From Gemmatimonadota bacterium (GTDB lineage: Bacteria > Gemmatimonadota > Gemmatimonadetes > Gemmatimonadales > Gemmatimonadaceae): a stretch of DNA of 64,000 nucleotides. The position numbers and the translations under genes were made by a program. The notes under the pieces were generated by a model. It made no database searches, had not been told where the DNA came from, and worked only from the letters and a program-made list of their open reading frames with translations. Positions 34,329 through 44,405 of this stretch are shown here, in pieces. Where the stretch lies: the NCBI GenBank assembly GCA_026387935.1, contig JAPLKU010000003.1, forward strand, positions 186,001 to 250,000, read 5' to 3'. The first letter of the stretch is position 1. The number at the start of each line of letters is the position of its first letter.

Positions 34329-36257
34329 GTGCTCGCCCACGCGCTCGGCACCGACGGTTCCGTTGACCGCGCATTCGCAACGCTGAGCGAGTTGGCCGGC
34401 CGCACCACGCCGCCGCGCGTGCTCGTCACGGCTGGAACACACTCGCGTGAAAGCGCGGGTCTCAACGGCCTCGTCAAGACGGCGGCGCGTGAGTGGAATG
34501 CCGAGTGGCTTTGTGTCTCAGTGGAAGACGCCGAGGCGTTTGCGTCGCCGCTCGCTGATGAGCTGGCCTACGGAGGCGGCGCACGCGAAGTCCGGATTGG
34601 TGCGCGCCGCGAAGAGCTCGTGCGTGTCGCCACGACGGCGTCAGGCCCGCTCCGCGTCGTCCCTGCTGGACCATGGCTGGTGTCGGGTGGCGCCCGCGGC
34701 GTTACGGCTACGTGCTGCATCGCACTGGCCAAGGCTGGTATGCGTCAAGTGGTGCTGCTCGGCCGCACCACTCTGCGCGATGAACCGGCGACCTGCGTGC
34801 ATGCTCGTACGGAAGCGGAACTCAAGCAGGCACTGATCGCGGCGGCAACAGGCAAGCCGAATCTCGCTGCCATTCAGCGCGAGGCGCGCGAGATTCTCGC
34901 GCTGCGCGAAGTGCGTCATACGATTACCCAGCTGAACGAGGCCGGCGCGCAGGTTCGCTACGACGCGGTGGACATCACGGACGCCGCCGCCGTCACCGCG
35001 CTTGCGGACGACGTGCGGCGTACATGGGGTCCGATTCGCGGCATCGTGCATGGAGCCGGTGTGCTCGCCGACAAGCGACTCGGCGAAAAGACGCCAGAGC
35101 AGTTCCACTCGGTGATGCACACGAAGATCGCCGGCGCGAACGCGCTGCTCACGGCATGCGCCAACGATCCACTCGAGATGATTTGCTTTTTCTCTTCAGT
35201 GGCGGCGCATAGCGGCAACGTCGGGCAGAGCGACTACGCTGCGGCGAACGCCATGCTCGACCAATGGGCCGGCACCGAAGCCGCGGCACGCGGCACCGAT
35301 TGCCGCGTCGTCAGCATCGCGTGGGGTCCGTGGGACGGCGGCATGGTGACTGCGGCGCTCGCGAAGCATTTCACCTCGCAGGGCATCGGCCTCATCCCGC
35401 TCGACGCGGGCGCGAACGCGTTCGTCCAGGAACTTCGCGCCGGATCGCATGTCCAGGTGCTGCTCGGTTGCGGCCTCGAGGGCGCGGAGCCGGTGCCGAA
35501 GACCGTCGTGCGTTTCGACTCGATGCGCGCGCCATACCTGCGCGACCATGCGATTGCCGGAACAATCGTCGTTCCGATGACGCTCGCACTCGACTGGCTG
35601 CTCGCTGCCGGCGCCCGCGAAGTGGGACCCAGCGTTGAACTTCGGGACATCACGCTGCTCAAGGGCGCGATTGCCACTGACGGCATGGCCGACCTGTTGC
35701 TCGCCGTGACGCCGGCAACCGAAGGCACCACTCGCACCGCAACACTCACACATCCCGACGGACGGCCGGCGTACCGCGCGTTCATAACGGCGGCGGCCGG
35801 CTCGACGCCGGCTCCGATTGCGATTCCGCAGCCATCGGGCGATCCGCTGCCTGACTGCTGCGTGGCGCCGTATGACGAAGCCCTCTTCCATGGTCCAGCG
35901 TTTCACACGATTCGCCAGGTGATCCGTTGCGACGCGCATGGCATCTCGGCGCGATTGACTACAGCCGGTGCAATGCGCTGGCCTGGCGGCTGGCAGCTCG
36001 ACCCGCTTGCCATGGACGGCGCGCTACAGCTGCTGCGGGTTTGGAGCTGGGCCGAGGATGGGCGCCCGAGTTTGCCAACGTCCATCGCGCGCTGCCGCGT
36101 CTGGAGCGAATGGCCAACGAACGGCGAAGTCGTCTGCGTACTGACGGCCAAACGCGAGAATGCCTTCCGCTTGCGCGGGGACGCGCAGTTTGTCGATCCG
36201 TCGACGGGACGCGCACTGGCGTCGCTCGCAGGAATCGTCATGCACGTGCAAGCCTAG
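34329..36257 (+). CDS. pfaA: PUFA synthase PfaA/Pfa2, C-terminal part: KR-DH (separate frame)
   Basis: Ketoreductase and dehydratase part of PfaA. From the GTG at 34329 there are 642 residues, but the same frame is open without ATG, GTG or TTG back past 34092 and encodes the KR structural subdomain (VAVVGGTSELGERLRRALN), so this is not a natural gene start. KR: NADPH motif VSGGARGVTATC near 118 and catalytic Ser290, Tyr303, Asn307. DH: His407 in DHAIAGTIVVP (HxxxGxxxxP) and Asp563 in LDPLAMDGALQ. All catalytic residues are intact, arguing that the protein is still made, most simply as a fusion with the upstream KS-AT-ACP by a -1 shift. The stop directly abuts the pfaC ATG. Confidence 0.88.
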   Translation: MLAHALGTDGSVDRAFATLSELAGRTTPPRVLVTAGTHSRESAGLNGLVKTAAREWNAEWLCVSVEDAEAFASPLADELAYGGGAREVRIGARREELVRVATTASGPLRVVPAGPWLVSGGARGVTATCCIALAKAGMRQVVLLGRTTLRDEPATCVHARTEAELKQALIAAATGKPNLAAIQREAREILALREVRHTITQLNEAGAQVRYDAVDITDAAAVTALADDVRRTWGPIRGIVHGAGVLADKRLGEKTPEQFHSVMHTKIAGANALLTACANDPLEMICFFSSVAAHSGNVGQSDYAAANAMLDQWAGTEAAARGTDCRVVSIAWGPWDGGMVTAALAKHFTSQGIGLIPLDAGANAFVQELRAGSHVQVLLGCGLEGAEPVPKTVVRFDSMRAPYLRDHAIAGTIVVPMTLALDWLLAAGAREVGPSVELRDITLLKGAIATDGMADLLLAVTPATEGTTRTATLTHPDGRPAYRAFITAAAGSTPAPIAIPQPSGDPLPDCCVAPYDEALFHGPAFHTIRQVIRCDAHGISARLTTAGAMRWPGGWQLDPLAMDGALQLLRVWSWAEDGRPSLPTSIARCRVWSEWPTNGEVVCVLTAKRENAFRLRGDAQFVDPSTGRALASLAGIVMHVQA

Positions 36258-39200
36258 ATGAGCGACTTCGCGCCGATCGCAATTGTCGGGCGCGGCTGCG
36301 TCGTGCCCGGGGCGAACGATCCGCGCACGCTCTGGGCGCGCGTGCTCTCCGGCGATGACCTCACGGGGCCGAGTTCCGCGGAGCGTTGGGGACTGGACCC
36401 GGGCCGCGTCTGCAACGATCCGCGCGAGCCGAGTGCGAGTGCGCGCGGCGGATACGTCACCGGTTTTGACGCGCTCTGGCGTCACGACACCTTTGCGCTG
36501 CCACCAGAAGCGCTAGTAGGAATACCGGAAGGCTGGCGCTGGCTCATGCACGCCTGTGCGCAAGCGCTCACCGAGGCCGGAGTCGGACTCGACGGTGGTG
36601 CGCGCGCAGGTCTCGTGTTGGGAAGCCTGGGATACGCAACGCGTGAGTTTGCGGATGCGGCAGCGGCACGATGGTGCGGCGCCGAGGGCGGACCGCATCC
36701 TGCACTCGAAGGGCAGACCGGCGCGCTGCGGTGGGCGAGCGACGCGTGTGGTGTGCACGGGCCGCGCGTCGCGCTCGATGCAGCATGCGCGTCTGGACTC
36801 TACGCACTGAAGACCGCCTGCGACCTGCTGCACGCGCGGCGCGCTGATGTGGTGCTTGCTGCCGGCCTCAACGCGGCCGACGATTTGTTCCTCCATATCG
36901 GCTTCACGGCGCTCGGCGCGCTGTCGCGGCGCGGCCGAAGCACGCCGCTCAGTACCGAAGCCGACGGACTCCTGCCTGCTGAGGGGGCGGCAGTCGTCGC
37001 GCTCAAGCGACTCGATGATGCCGTCGCCAATGGCGATCATATACTCGCGATTGTCCGTGGCGTCGGACTGAGCAATGACGGACGTGGCCCAGGGTTACTG
37101 GCTCCGACCACAGCCGGCCAGCAGCGCGCGATTCGCGCGGCATGGGCGGCCTCAGGACTCGACCCGGCCACGCTTGACTACCTCGAGTGCCACGCGACGG
37201 CGACACCCGTCGGCGATCGTGAGGAGATCCTCAGCGTGCGCGCGGTGTTCGGCGATGCGCACCGGCTGCGCCTGGGTTCGCTGAAGGCGCAGCTCGGCCA
37301 TCTGATCACCGCGAGTGGGGGAGCCGCGCTCATCAAGCTCTGCGGCGCGTTCGAGGCGGGAAGCCTGCCGCCGGCACCGAGCATCGCGTGCGAACTGCCG
37401 TTGCCCGAGATCGCCGAGAGCGAATTGGTCCTGGAGCGCACGGCCATTGGATGGCAGCCTGGTGAGCATGCGCGGCGCGCGGCGGTGGATGCGTTCGGCT
37501 TTGGCGGTTGCAACGCGCACGCGATTCTCGAAGGGCCTGAGGGCGTTGAGGCGCTCGTTGCGAAACGCCGCGGTCGTCCGAAACCGGTCGTCGCACCGGC
37601 CGTCGGCGACGATCTCGCCATTGTGGCATGTGAGCTCTCGGTTGGTGAGGCAGGCGATTCCGCCGCGATCCTGCGCGTCCTCATGGGGCGTGAAGCGCCA
37701 AGCCGCCGCGTGCGCGATTTGCAGCTCGCCGTTCGCGGCCTTGGCTTTCCTCCTGCCGATCTTCGCCACGCCCTGCCGCAGCAATTGCTCGTATTGCGTG
37801 CGGCGCAGCGACTCAAGCCCGCGATCGAAGGCCTCGACCGCTCGCGCGTCGGCGTGTTCATTGGTGCCGACGTTGATCCTGCCGGTGCCCGTCACGGCTG
37901 CCGGTGGCGGCTCGACCATTGGCTGCAGCATGCGGCCACAGCAGCCGAGCGCGATGCCGTCGTGCCAGCGCTCGAAGCGGCGGGGGTCCTCGGCACCATG
38001 CCGAACATGCCTGCCAATCGCATCAACAGCGCTCTCGACCTTGGCGGCGCGGGACTTGTCCTGAGCGAAGGCGAGAACTCCGGCGGCTGGGCGCTTTCGC
38101 TCGCAGCCGACGCTATCGCGCGCGGAGAACTCGACGCAGCCCTCGTTGGCGCCGTTGATGCATCCGGTGGCGCGTTCGGTGACGACCCGGAGCGCGCTGA
38201 TGCTGTTGTGCTGCTGCTCGTCGTTGCCGGCTCGAAGGTCGGTGATCGGGCCGTGCTCGCCCGCATTGCGCGAACTTCCGAAGTCGATACCGTACCCGAC
38301 GTACTCGCGCCGTGGATGGACACAGGCATTGCGCGCGAGCTGGTGGATATCGGCGTCGCTGCGTTGTGCTGTCATCATGCACTGCTGCCGGGCACGCCGG
38401 CCCTGCCATGGACTGGAGCGAATCGATCCTGTCAGTTGCATGGCTGGGACGTCTTCGCGACGGGGAATGCCGCCGGCGTCAGTGACGAGCCAGCAGCCGC
38501 GCTTACGCTTGCGCCGGATCGCGCCTCCATTGGGCAAAAGCGCATGGGAGAAGTCGCGTTCGTATTCACAGGCGCAGCCGCCGCGTACCCTGGCGCAGGC
38601 CGAACGCTCTGGCAGGGGATTCCCGAGCTCGCCGCCGAGTTACGCGCACGCGCACCGAATCTGACCAGCGCGCTCCCACGACTCGTCAGCGGCGCACCCC
38701 TGTCATTTCTCGACCAGCTCCAGCTCGCGACACTGCTGAGCCAGTCGCATGCGCGACTCCTTGCGCTCCTCGGCGTCAGGCCCGACGCGACGCTCGGATT
38801 GTCGAGTGGCGAGACGAACGCACTTCTCGCGAGTGGCGCATGGACCGACCCAGATGGCCTTTTCGCGGCCGTTTCAGAATCGGGGATGTATGACCTGCAC
38901 CTCGCCGGCGAGCATCGCACGCTGCGCGCCTCGTGGGGCGTGACTGCCGATTCCACGGTGAACTGGCGCTGCTACCGTGTGCTGCACTCTGTGGACGCTT
39001 TGAAAACGGCTATCGCCGCCACGACTGGCCAGGTGCCGCGCGAGGTGGTGCGACTACTGATCGTCCATCACGCCAACGACGTGGTCATCGGCGGAAGCGA
39101 CGAAGCCTGCCGCGCACTGATCGCGAAACTCGGCGCGCGTTCAACGCCGCTCGGCCATGACCTCCTGGTCCATTGCCCGGAGCTTGAGCCCTTTGCCGCT

Positions 39201-42200
39201 GAGTGGTATGCGGTGCACCACCGGCCGACGCAATCGATCACCACGCCGCGCCTCTACGCGAACGCAATCAATGCGCCGTTCGTTCCCACGCGCGAACGAT
39301 GCGCAGAGTTGCTGCTTGCCCAGGCGCGCGACACCGCCGTGTTCAGTGCGACGGTCGAGCGGGCCTACGCCGACGGCGTGCGTGTGTTCATCGAGATGGG
39401 ACCGCGCAGTGCCTGCACCGCATGGATTGGTGAGATTCTCGGCGCGCGTCCGCATTGCGCGGTGTCGCTGGATGGTTCACGTGGATCGCTACGCGATATC
39501 GCCGCTGCGTTAGCGCAGCTCATTGAATCCGGCGTGGCGGTGGACCGTGATCGGTGGAATTCGTGGATGTCGCAACTGCGCAGCATTGCCGATATCGCGG
39601 CTTCGGCGGACGGCATGCTCGCGCTTGCCGGTCATCGCTCGTTGCCCGAGTTCCACGCGCCGAATTGCACCACGCTTGCTGTACCTGCAGCGCCCAAGCT
39701 CGCGCCGGTGCTGCCCGACCTGTTGCACGTCGTACAGGCGCCGGCGCTGATCATTGCGCCTGAGCCGGTGAAGCGGCAGAAGATTGTGCACGCACAACCG
39801 ACGAGTCTGGCACTCGCCGCGTTGGCAGACACGCAGGCCGCGCTGCTCCGTGTGCACGACATCCTTGTGTCGCAGGCGAAGGACCGGTCGCTGCGCGTTT
39901 CTCGCAAGGGACAGGTCGCGCGCCCGACTCACGCCGTACCCGATGTCACTCCGCCAGTCGTCGCTGAAGCGCCAACGCCGCGCGTCTATCCCGGACCGCA
40001 GTTCGATCGCGCGCAACTCGAGCATCTCTCGCATCGACGGATCTCGGAAGTCTTTGGCCCGGCATTCGCCGGGCAAGATGACTATCCGCGCCAGGTGCGG
40101 ATGCCGATGCCTCCGCTCCTCCTCGCTGATCGTGTGCTCGGCATTGATGCGATTGCAGCTTCAATGAAGACGGGCACGATCTGGACGGAGACGGATGTTC
40201 GCGAGGACTCTTGGTATTTGCAGGATGGTCGCATGCCCGCCGGCATTCTGATTGAAAGCGGACAAGCCGATCTGCTGCTTATCAGTTGGCTTGGGATCGA
40301 CCTCACGAATCGCGGAGAGCGGATCTACCGGCTGCTCGGTTGCGAACTGACCTTCGCCGGCGGACTTCCATCCGTCGGCGAAACATTGCACTACTCGATT
40401 GCGATCGACTCACATGCACGGCATGGCGACGTCGGGCTCTTCTTCTTTCATTATGACTGCACGGTGGACGGCGCACTTCGCCTCCGAGTCAAGGAAGGTC
40501 AGGCGGGCTTCTTCACCGACGCCGAGCTGGCCGACAGCGCCGGCATTCTGTGGAATCCACTGGAAGACCTGCCGGATGCATCTGCGCCGATTGCAGGAGC
40601 AAAGCCGGGGATCGACGTGCGTTCCGCGTACGACGAAGCGGCGGTGAGTGCTTTTGCCGCCGGCAATATTCTTGAAGCGTTCGGCGATTCGTTCAAGCGA
40701 GGCGCCGGTCACACGCGCACGCCGCGGATTGCCGGCGGGCGGATGCAGTTGTTCGCCCGCGTGGACGAACTCGATGCAGACGGAGGACCGTGGAAACGCG
40801 GCTATCTGCGGGCGAGTCTGCCGATTACGCCCGACTCCTGGTTCTTCGCCGGCCACTTCCATAACGATCCGTGCATGCCCGGCACCCTGATGTTTGAGGG
40901 ATGCCTGCAGACGATGGCGTTTTACATGGCCGCGCTGGGCTACACGGTGGATCGCGACGGCGCCGTATTCGAGCCCGTGCCCGACCGCCCGTATCAGCTG
41001 CGGTGTCGCGGTCAGGTCACGCCAAAATCGAAGATGGTGACATACGAAGTGTTCGTCGCCGAGTTGCACGACGGACCGGTGCCGACGCTTGTTGCCGATT
41101 TACTCTGCACGGTGGACGGTCTCAAAGCGTTCCACTGCGGCCGAATGGCACTGCGCCTCACGCCCGACTTTCCACTCGGTGCCCGCGAACTCGCCGCGAT
41201 GGATGCGGATGTTGGAGAGGTCGCAGAGCAGAATGGTTTCCGGTACGGACAAGCGTCGCTGCTGGCGTGCGGCAGTGGCGATCCGGTCGCTGCGTTCGGC
41301 GAACTCTATTCGTCGCTTCCACCTGGCCGCCGAGTTCCGAGGCTTCCGGGCCCGCCCTATCATTTTATCAGTCGGGTTCGCTCGCTGAGCCATGCGCCTG
41401 GTGGCATGCAGGCCGGTGTGGTCGCCGAAACTGCGTACGACATCCCGCCCGATGCGTGGTACATCGACGCGCACCCAACCGGACAGATGCCCGCCTGCGT
41501 GCTTATCGAGGCAGCGCTGCAGCCCTGCGGTTGGCTGGCGTCGTACGTCGGTTGCGCCGTCGTTGAAGCAGACGAGGTGTACTTCCGGAATCTCGACGGC
41601 AAGGGTGTGCTGCACCGGCCCGTGCGCGCCGATGACGGAACGCTCGTCGTGAAAGCAAAATTAAAATCGCTGTCCCGCGCCGGTGGCATGACGCTCGTGT
41701 CGTTCGATGTGGCCTGCACCGTTGGCGACGAAGCGATCTACGACCTCACCACGACATTTGGATTTTTTCCCAAGGCCGCGCTCGAAGGCCAGGCCGGGCT
41801 CACGGCCACGGACGAGCAGCGCGCGTGGATGTCGCTGCCCGGAACGGTGGACCTGCTCGCAACACTCGACGCGGCGTCGCGCGAACTGCTGCCCGCGCCG
41901 ATGCTCCGCATGTGCGAGCGCGTCACGCACCGCAATGTGGCCGACGACGGCAGCGCGCAGCTCCGCGGCGAAAAGACTGTTCGTGCCGACGAGTGGTTCT
42001 TCAAGGCGCACTTCTTCCAGGATCCGGTGCAGCCGGGTTCGCTCGGCATTGAAGCGTTGGTGCAGCTGCTGCAGGCGCATCTCCTGCTCTCCGGTGCCAA
42101 GGCTGCGATTCCCGACGGCGCATTCGCCGACCTCTCGGCGACGACACCGGGCACGTGGCAGTTCCGCGGCCAGGTGCTGCCGCACGCCAAACAGGTGACG

Positions 42201-44405
42201 CTCACGCTCGACGCTGAGCCAATCGAGCGCACGCCGTCGGGTTGGCGCGCGCGTGCGGCGGGCTCCGTCTGGGTGGACGGGCTTCGCATTTATGGCGTGC
42301 AGGGACTGAGCGTGTCGTGGGAAGGAACGCCCACCGACGGCAACTCACTGCGCTTCGATGCCGCCACAGAACCGTGGTGGAACGATCATCGTCCCACCTA
42401 CACGGTTCCGGTGGTTCCAGCGATGGCACTCGCCAGTCGGGCACTGTCGCTGGTGGCAGATGGCCAGAAGGTCATCGGCATCGAAGGCATGACGTTCCGA
42501 CGCTGGCTCTCGCTCGAATCGGCACGAACGCTTTGTGTTGAACGAGCGGGCCAGAGCTTCACGCTGGTGGATACCGACCGCGGCGATATCGTCTGTGACG
42601 GCACGTTGATGGTTGGAACGGCGTACCACAGCGCCCCGGCGCCGGTCGCGCCCCTCGGCGCCGACGCGGTGCCGCTCGCCAACCTCTATGACAACGGCGC
42701 GCTGTTCCACGGTCCGGCGTATCAGCGCCTCCGCGGTGGCCGCCGGTCGGCACAGGGCGCCGACGTCACGATCGCGTTTGAGACTGCGCTCGACACGCGC
42801 GAGCGCGTGTCGCATTTCGTCCTCGACGCGGCGCTACACGCGGTACCGCACGACGCCATGCAGGAGTGGTTCCCTGACGTGGCCCCCGGACAGATCGCGT
42901 ATCCGGCGATGATCGAGCGCGTCGAACTCTTTGCCGATGCGCCGAGCGACGGCGAATGTGAAGTACGTGTGCGTCCTGCGGGTCTGCGTGAAGGGTCGGC
43001 GCGGTATCCGCGAATCCATGCGCAACTGCTGCTTAATGGATCGGTGTGGGCCGAGCTGACGCTGGTCGAGGTCTGCCTCCCGGCCACGCGCCTTGGCTCA
43101 CTGAGCGGCACCGCTCGGCGAGCGTTCCTGCGCGACGGCGAGTTCGTGGCCGGCGCGCGCCTGAGTGACGAAGCGTCCGGTGTAAGCACGCTCACCCCCC
43201 GCATCGTAACTCAGGCTGATTGGCTCGCAGGCACTGTGGATACTGTGTACGGACTACCCGCGAGCTCACCAGATCGCATCGCGACAATCGCGGCCACTGA
43301 GCATGCGGCACAGCGGATCGCGGTGCATCCCCGCGCGATTGCCATTGGCCAGAATGGAACGGTCTCGACGCCGGCGCTGCCGCTCCTCGAGTACCAGGTG
43401 GCGATCGAACGATCGGGCCGGTCAGTAACCGTGCGCGACGTGGCACCACCGGCCGTCGATATCGCACGAATTCTGAAGTGGTGGAACGACACCGATTGGC
43501 AAAGCGCGAGTCCCGATATCCGCGCGCTTTTCATGGCGGCCACCGCACAGTTCGTGAGCGGCGTGCGCCTGCTGGATCCGGCGTCGCGCGAGACGATCGC
43601 GACAGAGCCGATTCTGCTGCTCGCCAACCATCAGGTCGCCATCGAGTCCGCACTCGCGGGGATTGCGCTGGCACCGATACTCGGCCGACCGCTCCTCACC
43701 GTGGCGAAAGCGGAGCATCGCAGCACCTGGGTCGGCCGGCTTGCGCTTCAACTGAACGATGCGCGCCGTGGCGACGCGATCATTTTCGTTGACCGTACGC
43801 GCCAGGAAGAGATGCTCGGCCATCTGCAAACGATGGGACGCGTCGCGCATTCGGGCGCCCGCGCGCTGTTGGTCCACGCTGAAGGCACACGCTCGCTCGC
43901 CGGCAGCCAACCCGTGACAACGGTGAGCGCCGTATGGAGCGACCTCGCAGTGCAGGCGGGCCTCACCATCGTGCCGCTTCGTTTTGCGCGCGGCTTGCCG
44001 AGCGCAGGTGTGGATGTCCGCAAGGACTTCCCCGTTGGATATGGCGCGCAGGAACTCATCCTCGGCCGGCCGATTTCGGGAGCATCATTGGCGGCACTGC
44101 GCCTCGATCAGCGGCGCACGCGCGTGCTGGATGGATTCGCCGAACTCGACGCCTTCGATGGCGAGCCGCGCGGTGATGCAGCCCTTTCCGCGCAGGTCGA
44201 GGCCGCGTGTGCGAAGTGGTCGCTCGACGAAATGCGGGCCGTGTTTCTTGTTATGCAGGCGCGCGCGGCCGGCTGGGCGCTCGACGCGAACGGGCTGCCG
44301 ACCGACGCATACGCCGCTGCGGACGAACGGCATCCATTCTGGGCCTGGTTCCACGGCCCAGCGGCAAACGCGGTGCGTGTAGCGCAGCGCGACAGCGCGC
44401 AGTGA
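36258..44405 (+). CDS. pfaC: PUFA synthase PfaC/Pfa3: KS-CLF-AT-DH-DH-DH-acyltransferase
   Basis: 2715 residues. KS: Cys177 (DAACASG), His312 (ECHATATP, a variant of EAHGTGT) and His348 (QLGHLITASG). CLF-like degenerate KS ~450-690, with LGGAGLVLSEGENSGG at ~595 where the Cys would be. AT ~765-1090, Ser849 in GLSSGE. Two FabA-type double-hotdog DH units ~1240-1990: His1533 in GHFHNDPCMPG and His1918 in AHFFQDPVQPG. PKS-type DH ~2030-2300: His2044 in NDHRPTYTVP and VLDAALHAV. C-terminal PlsC-type acyltransferase from ~2440: NHQVAIE (His2458, x4 then Glu instead of Asp) and HAEGTRS (Glu2542). This order, including the terminal acyltransferase, is that reported for myxobacterial Pfa3. GTGA overlap with the next gene. 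Confidence 0.92.
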   Translation: MSDFAPIAIVGRGCVVPGANDPRTLWARVLSGDDLTGPSSAERWGLDPGRVCNDPREPSASARGGYVTGFDALWRHDTFALPPEALVGIPEGWRWLMHACAQALTEAGVGLDGGARAGLVLGSLGYATREFADAAAARWCGAEGGPHPALEGQTGALRWASDACGVHGPRVALDAACASGLYALKTACDLLHARRADVVLAAGLNAADDLFLHIGFTALGALSRRGRSTPLSTEADGLLPAEGAAVVALKRLDDAVANGDHILAIVRGVGLSNDGRGPGLLAPTTAGQQRAIRAAWAASGLDPATLDYLECHATATPVGDREEILSVRAVFGDAHRLRLGSLKAQLGHLITASGGAALIKLCGAFEAGSLPPAPSIACELPLPEIAESELVLERTAIGWQPGEHARRAAVDAFGFGGCNAHAILEGPEGVEALVAKRRGRPKPVVAPAVGDDLAIVACELSVGEAGDSAAILRVLMGREAPSRRVRDLQLAVRGLGFPPADLRHALPQQLLVLRAAQRLKPAIEGLDRSRVGVFIGADVDPAGARHGCRWRLDHWLQHAATAAERDAVVPALEAAGVLGTMPNMPANRINSALDLGGAGLVLSEGENSGGWALSLAADAIARGELDAALVGAVDASGGAFGDDPERADAVVLLLVVAGSKVGDRAVLARIARTSEVDTVPDVLAPWMDTGIARELVDIGVAALCCHHALLPGTPALPWTGANRSCQLHGWDVFATGNAAGVSDEPAAALTLAPDRASIGQKRMGEVAFVFTGAAAAYPGAGRTLWQGIPELAAELRARAPNLTSALPRLVSGAPLSFLDQLQLATLLSQSHARLLALLGVRPDATLGLSSGETNALLASGAWTDPDGLFAAVSESGMYDLHLAGEHRTLRASWGVTADSTVNWRCYRVLHSVDALKTAIAATTGQVPREVVRLLIVHHANDVVIGGSDEACRALIAKLGARSTPLGHDLLVHCPELEPFAAEWYAVHHRPTQSITTPRLYANAINAPFVPTRERCAELLLAQARDTAVFSATVERAYADGVRVFIEMGPRSACTAWIGEILGARPHCAVSLDGSRGSLRDIAAALAQLIESGVAVDRDRWNSWMSQLRSIADIAASADGMLALAGHRSLPEFHAPNCTTLAVPAAPKLAPVLPDLLHVVQAPALIIAPEPVKRQKIVHAQPTSLALAALADTQAALLRVHDILVSQAKDRSLRVSRKGQVARPTHAVPDVTPPVVAEAPTPRVYPGPQFDRAQLEHLSHRRISEVFGPAFAGQDDYPRQVRMPMPPLLLADRVLGIDAIAASMKTGTIWTETDVREDSWYLQDGRMPAGILIESGQADLLLISWLGIDLTNRGERIYRLLGCELTFAGGLPSVGETLHYSIAIDSHARHGDVGLFFFHYDCTVDGALRLRVKEGQAGFFTDAELADSAGILWNPLEDLPDASAPIAGAKPGIDVRSAYDEAAVSAFAAGNILEAFGDSFKRGAGHTRTPRIAGGRMQLFARVDELDADGGPWKRGYLRASLPITPDSWFFAGHFHNDPCMPGTLMFEGCLQTMAFYMAALGYTVDRDGAVFEPVPDRPYQLRCRGQVTPKSKMVTYEVFVAELHDGPVPTLVADLLCTVDGLKAFHCGRMALRLTPDFPLGARELAAMDADVGEVAEQNGFRYGQASLLACGSGDPVAAFGELYSSLPPGRRVPRLPGPPYHFISRVRSLSHAPGGMQAGVVAETAYDIPPDAWYIDAHPTGQMPACVLIEAALQPCGWLASYVGCAVVEADEVYFRNLDGKGVLHRPVRADDGTLVVKAKLKSLSRAGGMTLVSFDVACTVGDEAIYDLTTTFGFFPKAALEGQAGLTATDEQRAWMSLPGTVDLLATLDAASRELLPAPMLRMCERVTHRNVADDGSAQLRGEKTVRADEWFFKAHFFQDPVQPGSLGIEALVQLLQAHLLLSGAKAAIPDGAFADLSATTPGTWQFRGQVLPHAKQVTLTLDAEPIERTPSGWRARAAGSVWVDGLRIYGVQGLSVSWEGTPTDGNSLRFDAATEPWWNDHRPTYTVPVVPAMALASRALSLVADGQKVIGIEGMTFRRWLSLESARTLCVERAGQSFTLVDTDRGDIVCDGTLMVGTAYHSAPAPVAPLGADAVPLANLYDNGALFHGPAYQRLRGGRRSAQGADVTIAFETALDTRERVSHFVLDAALHAVPHDAMQEWFPDVAPGQIAYPAMIERVELFADAPSDGECEVRVRPAGLREGSARYPRIHAQLLLNGSVWAELTLVEVCLPATRLGSLSGTARRAFLRDGEFVAGARLSDEASGVSTLTPRIVTQADWLAGTVDTVYGLPASSPDRIATIAATEHAAQRIAVHPRAIAIGQNGTVSTPALPLLEYQVAIERSGRSVTVRDVAPPAVDIARILKWWNDTDWQSASPDIRALFMAATAQFVSGVRLLDPASRETIATEPILLLANHQVAIESALAGIALAPILGRPLLTVAKAEHRSTWVGRLALQLNDARRGDAIIFVDRTRQEEMLGHLQTMGRVAHSGARALLVHAEGTRSLAGSQPVTTVSAVWSDLAVQAGLTIVPLRFARGLPSAGVDVRKDFPVGYGAQELILGRPISGASLAALRLDQRRTRVLDGFAELDAFDGEPRGDAALSAQVEAACAKWSLDEMRAVFLVMQARAAGWALDANGLPTDAYAAADERHPFWAWFHGPAANAVRVAQRDSAQ

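Noticed and set aside
42820-43500. Degenerate phosphopantetheinyl transferase domain inside PfaC (segment around AATEHAAQRIAVHP)
   Set aside because: Resemblance to the KEA helix is weak, GVDxE-type motif is missing, and a clear stand-alone PPTase is encoded nearby; treated as linker between DH and the C-terminal acyltransferase.
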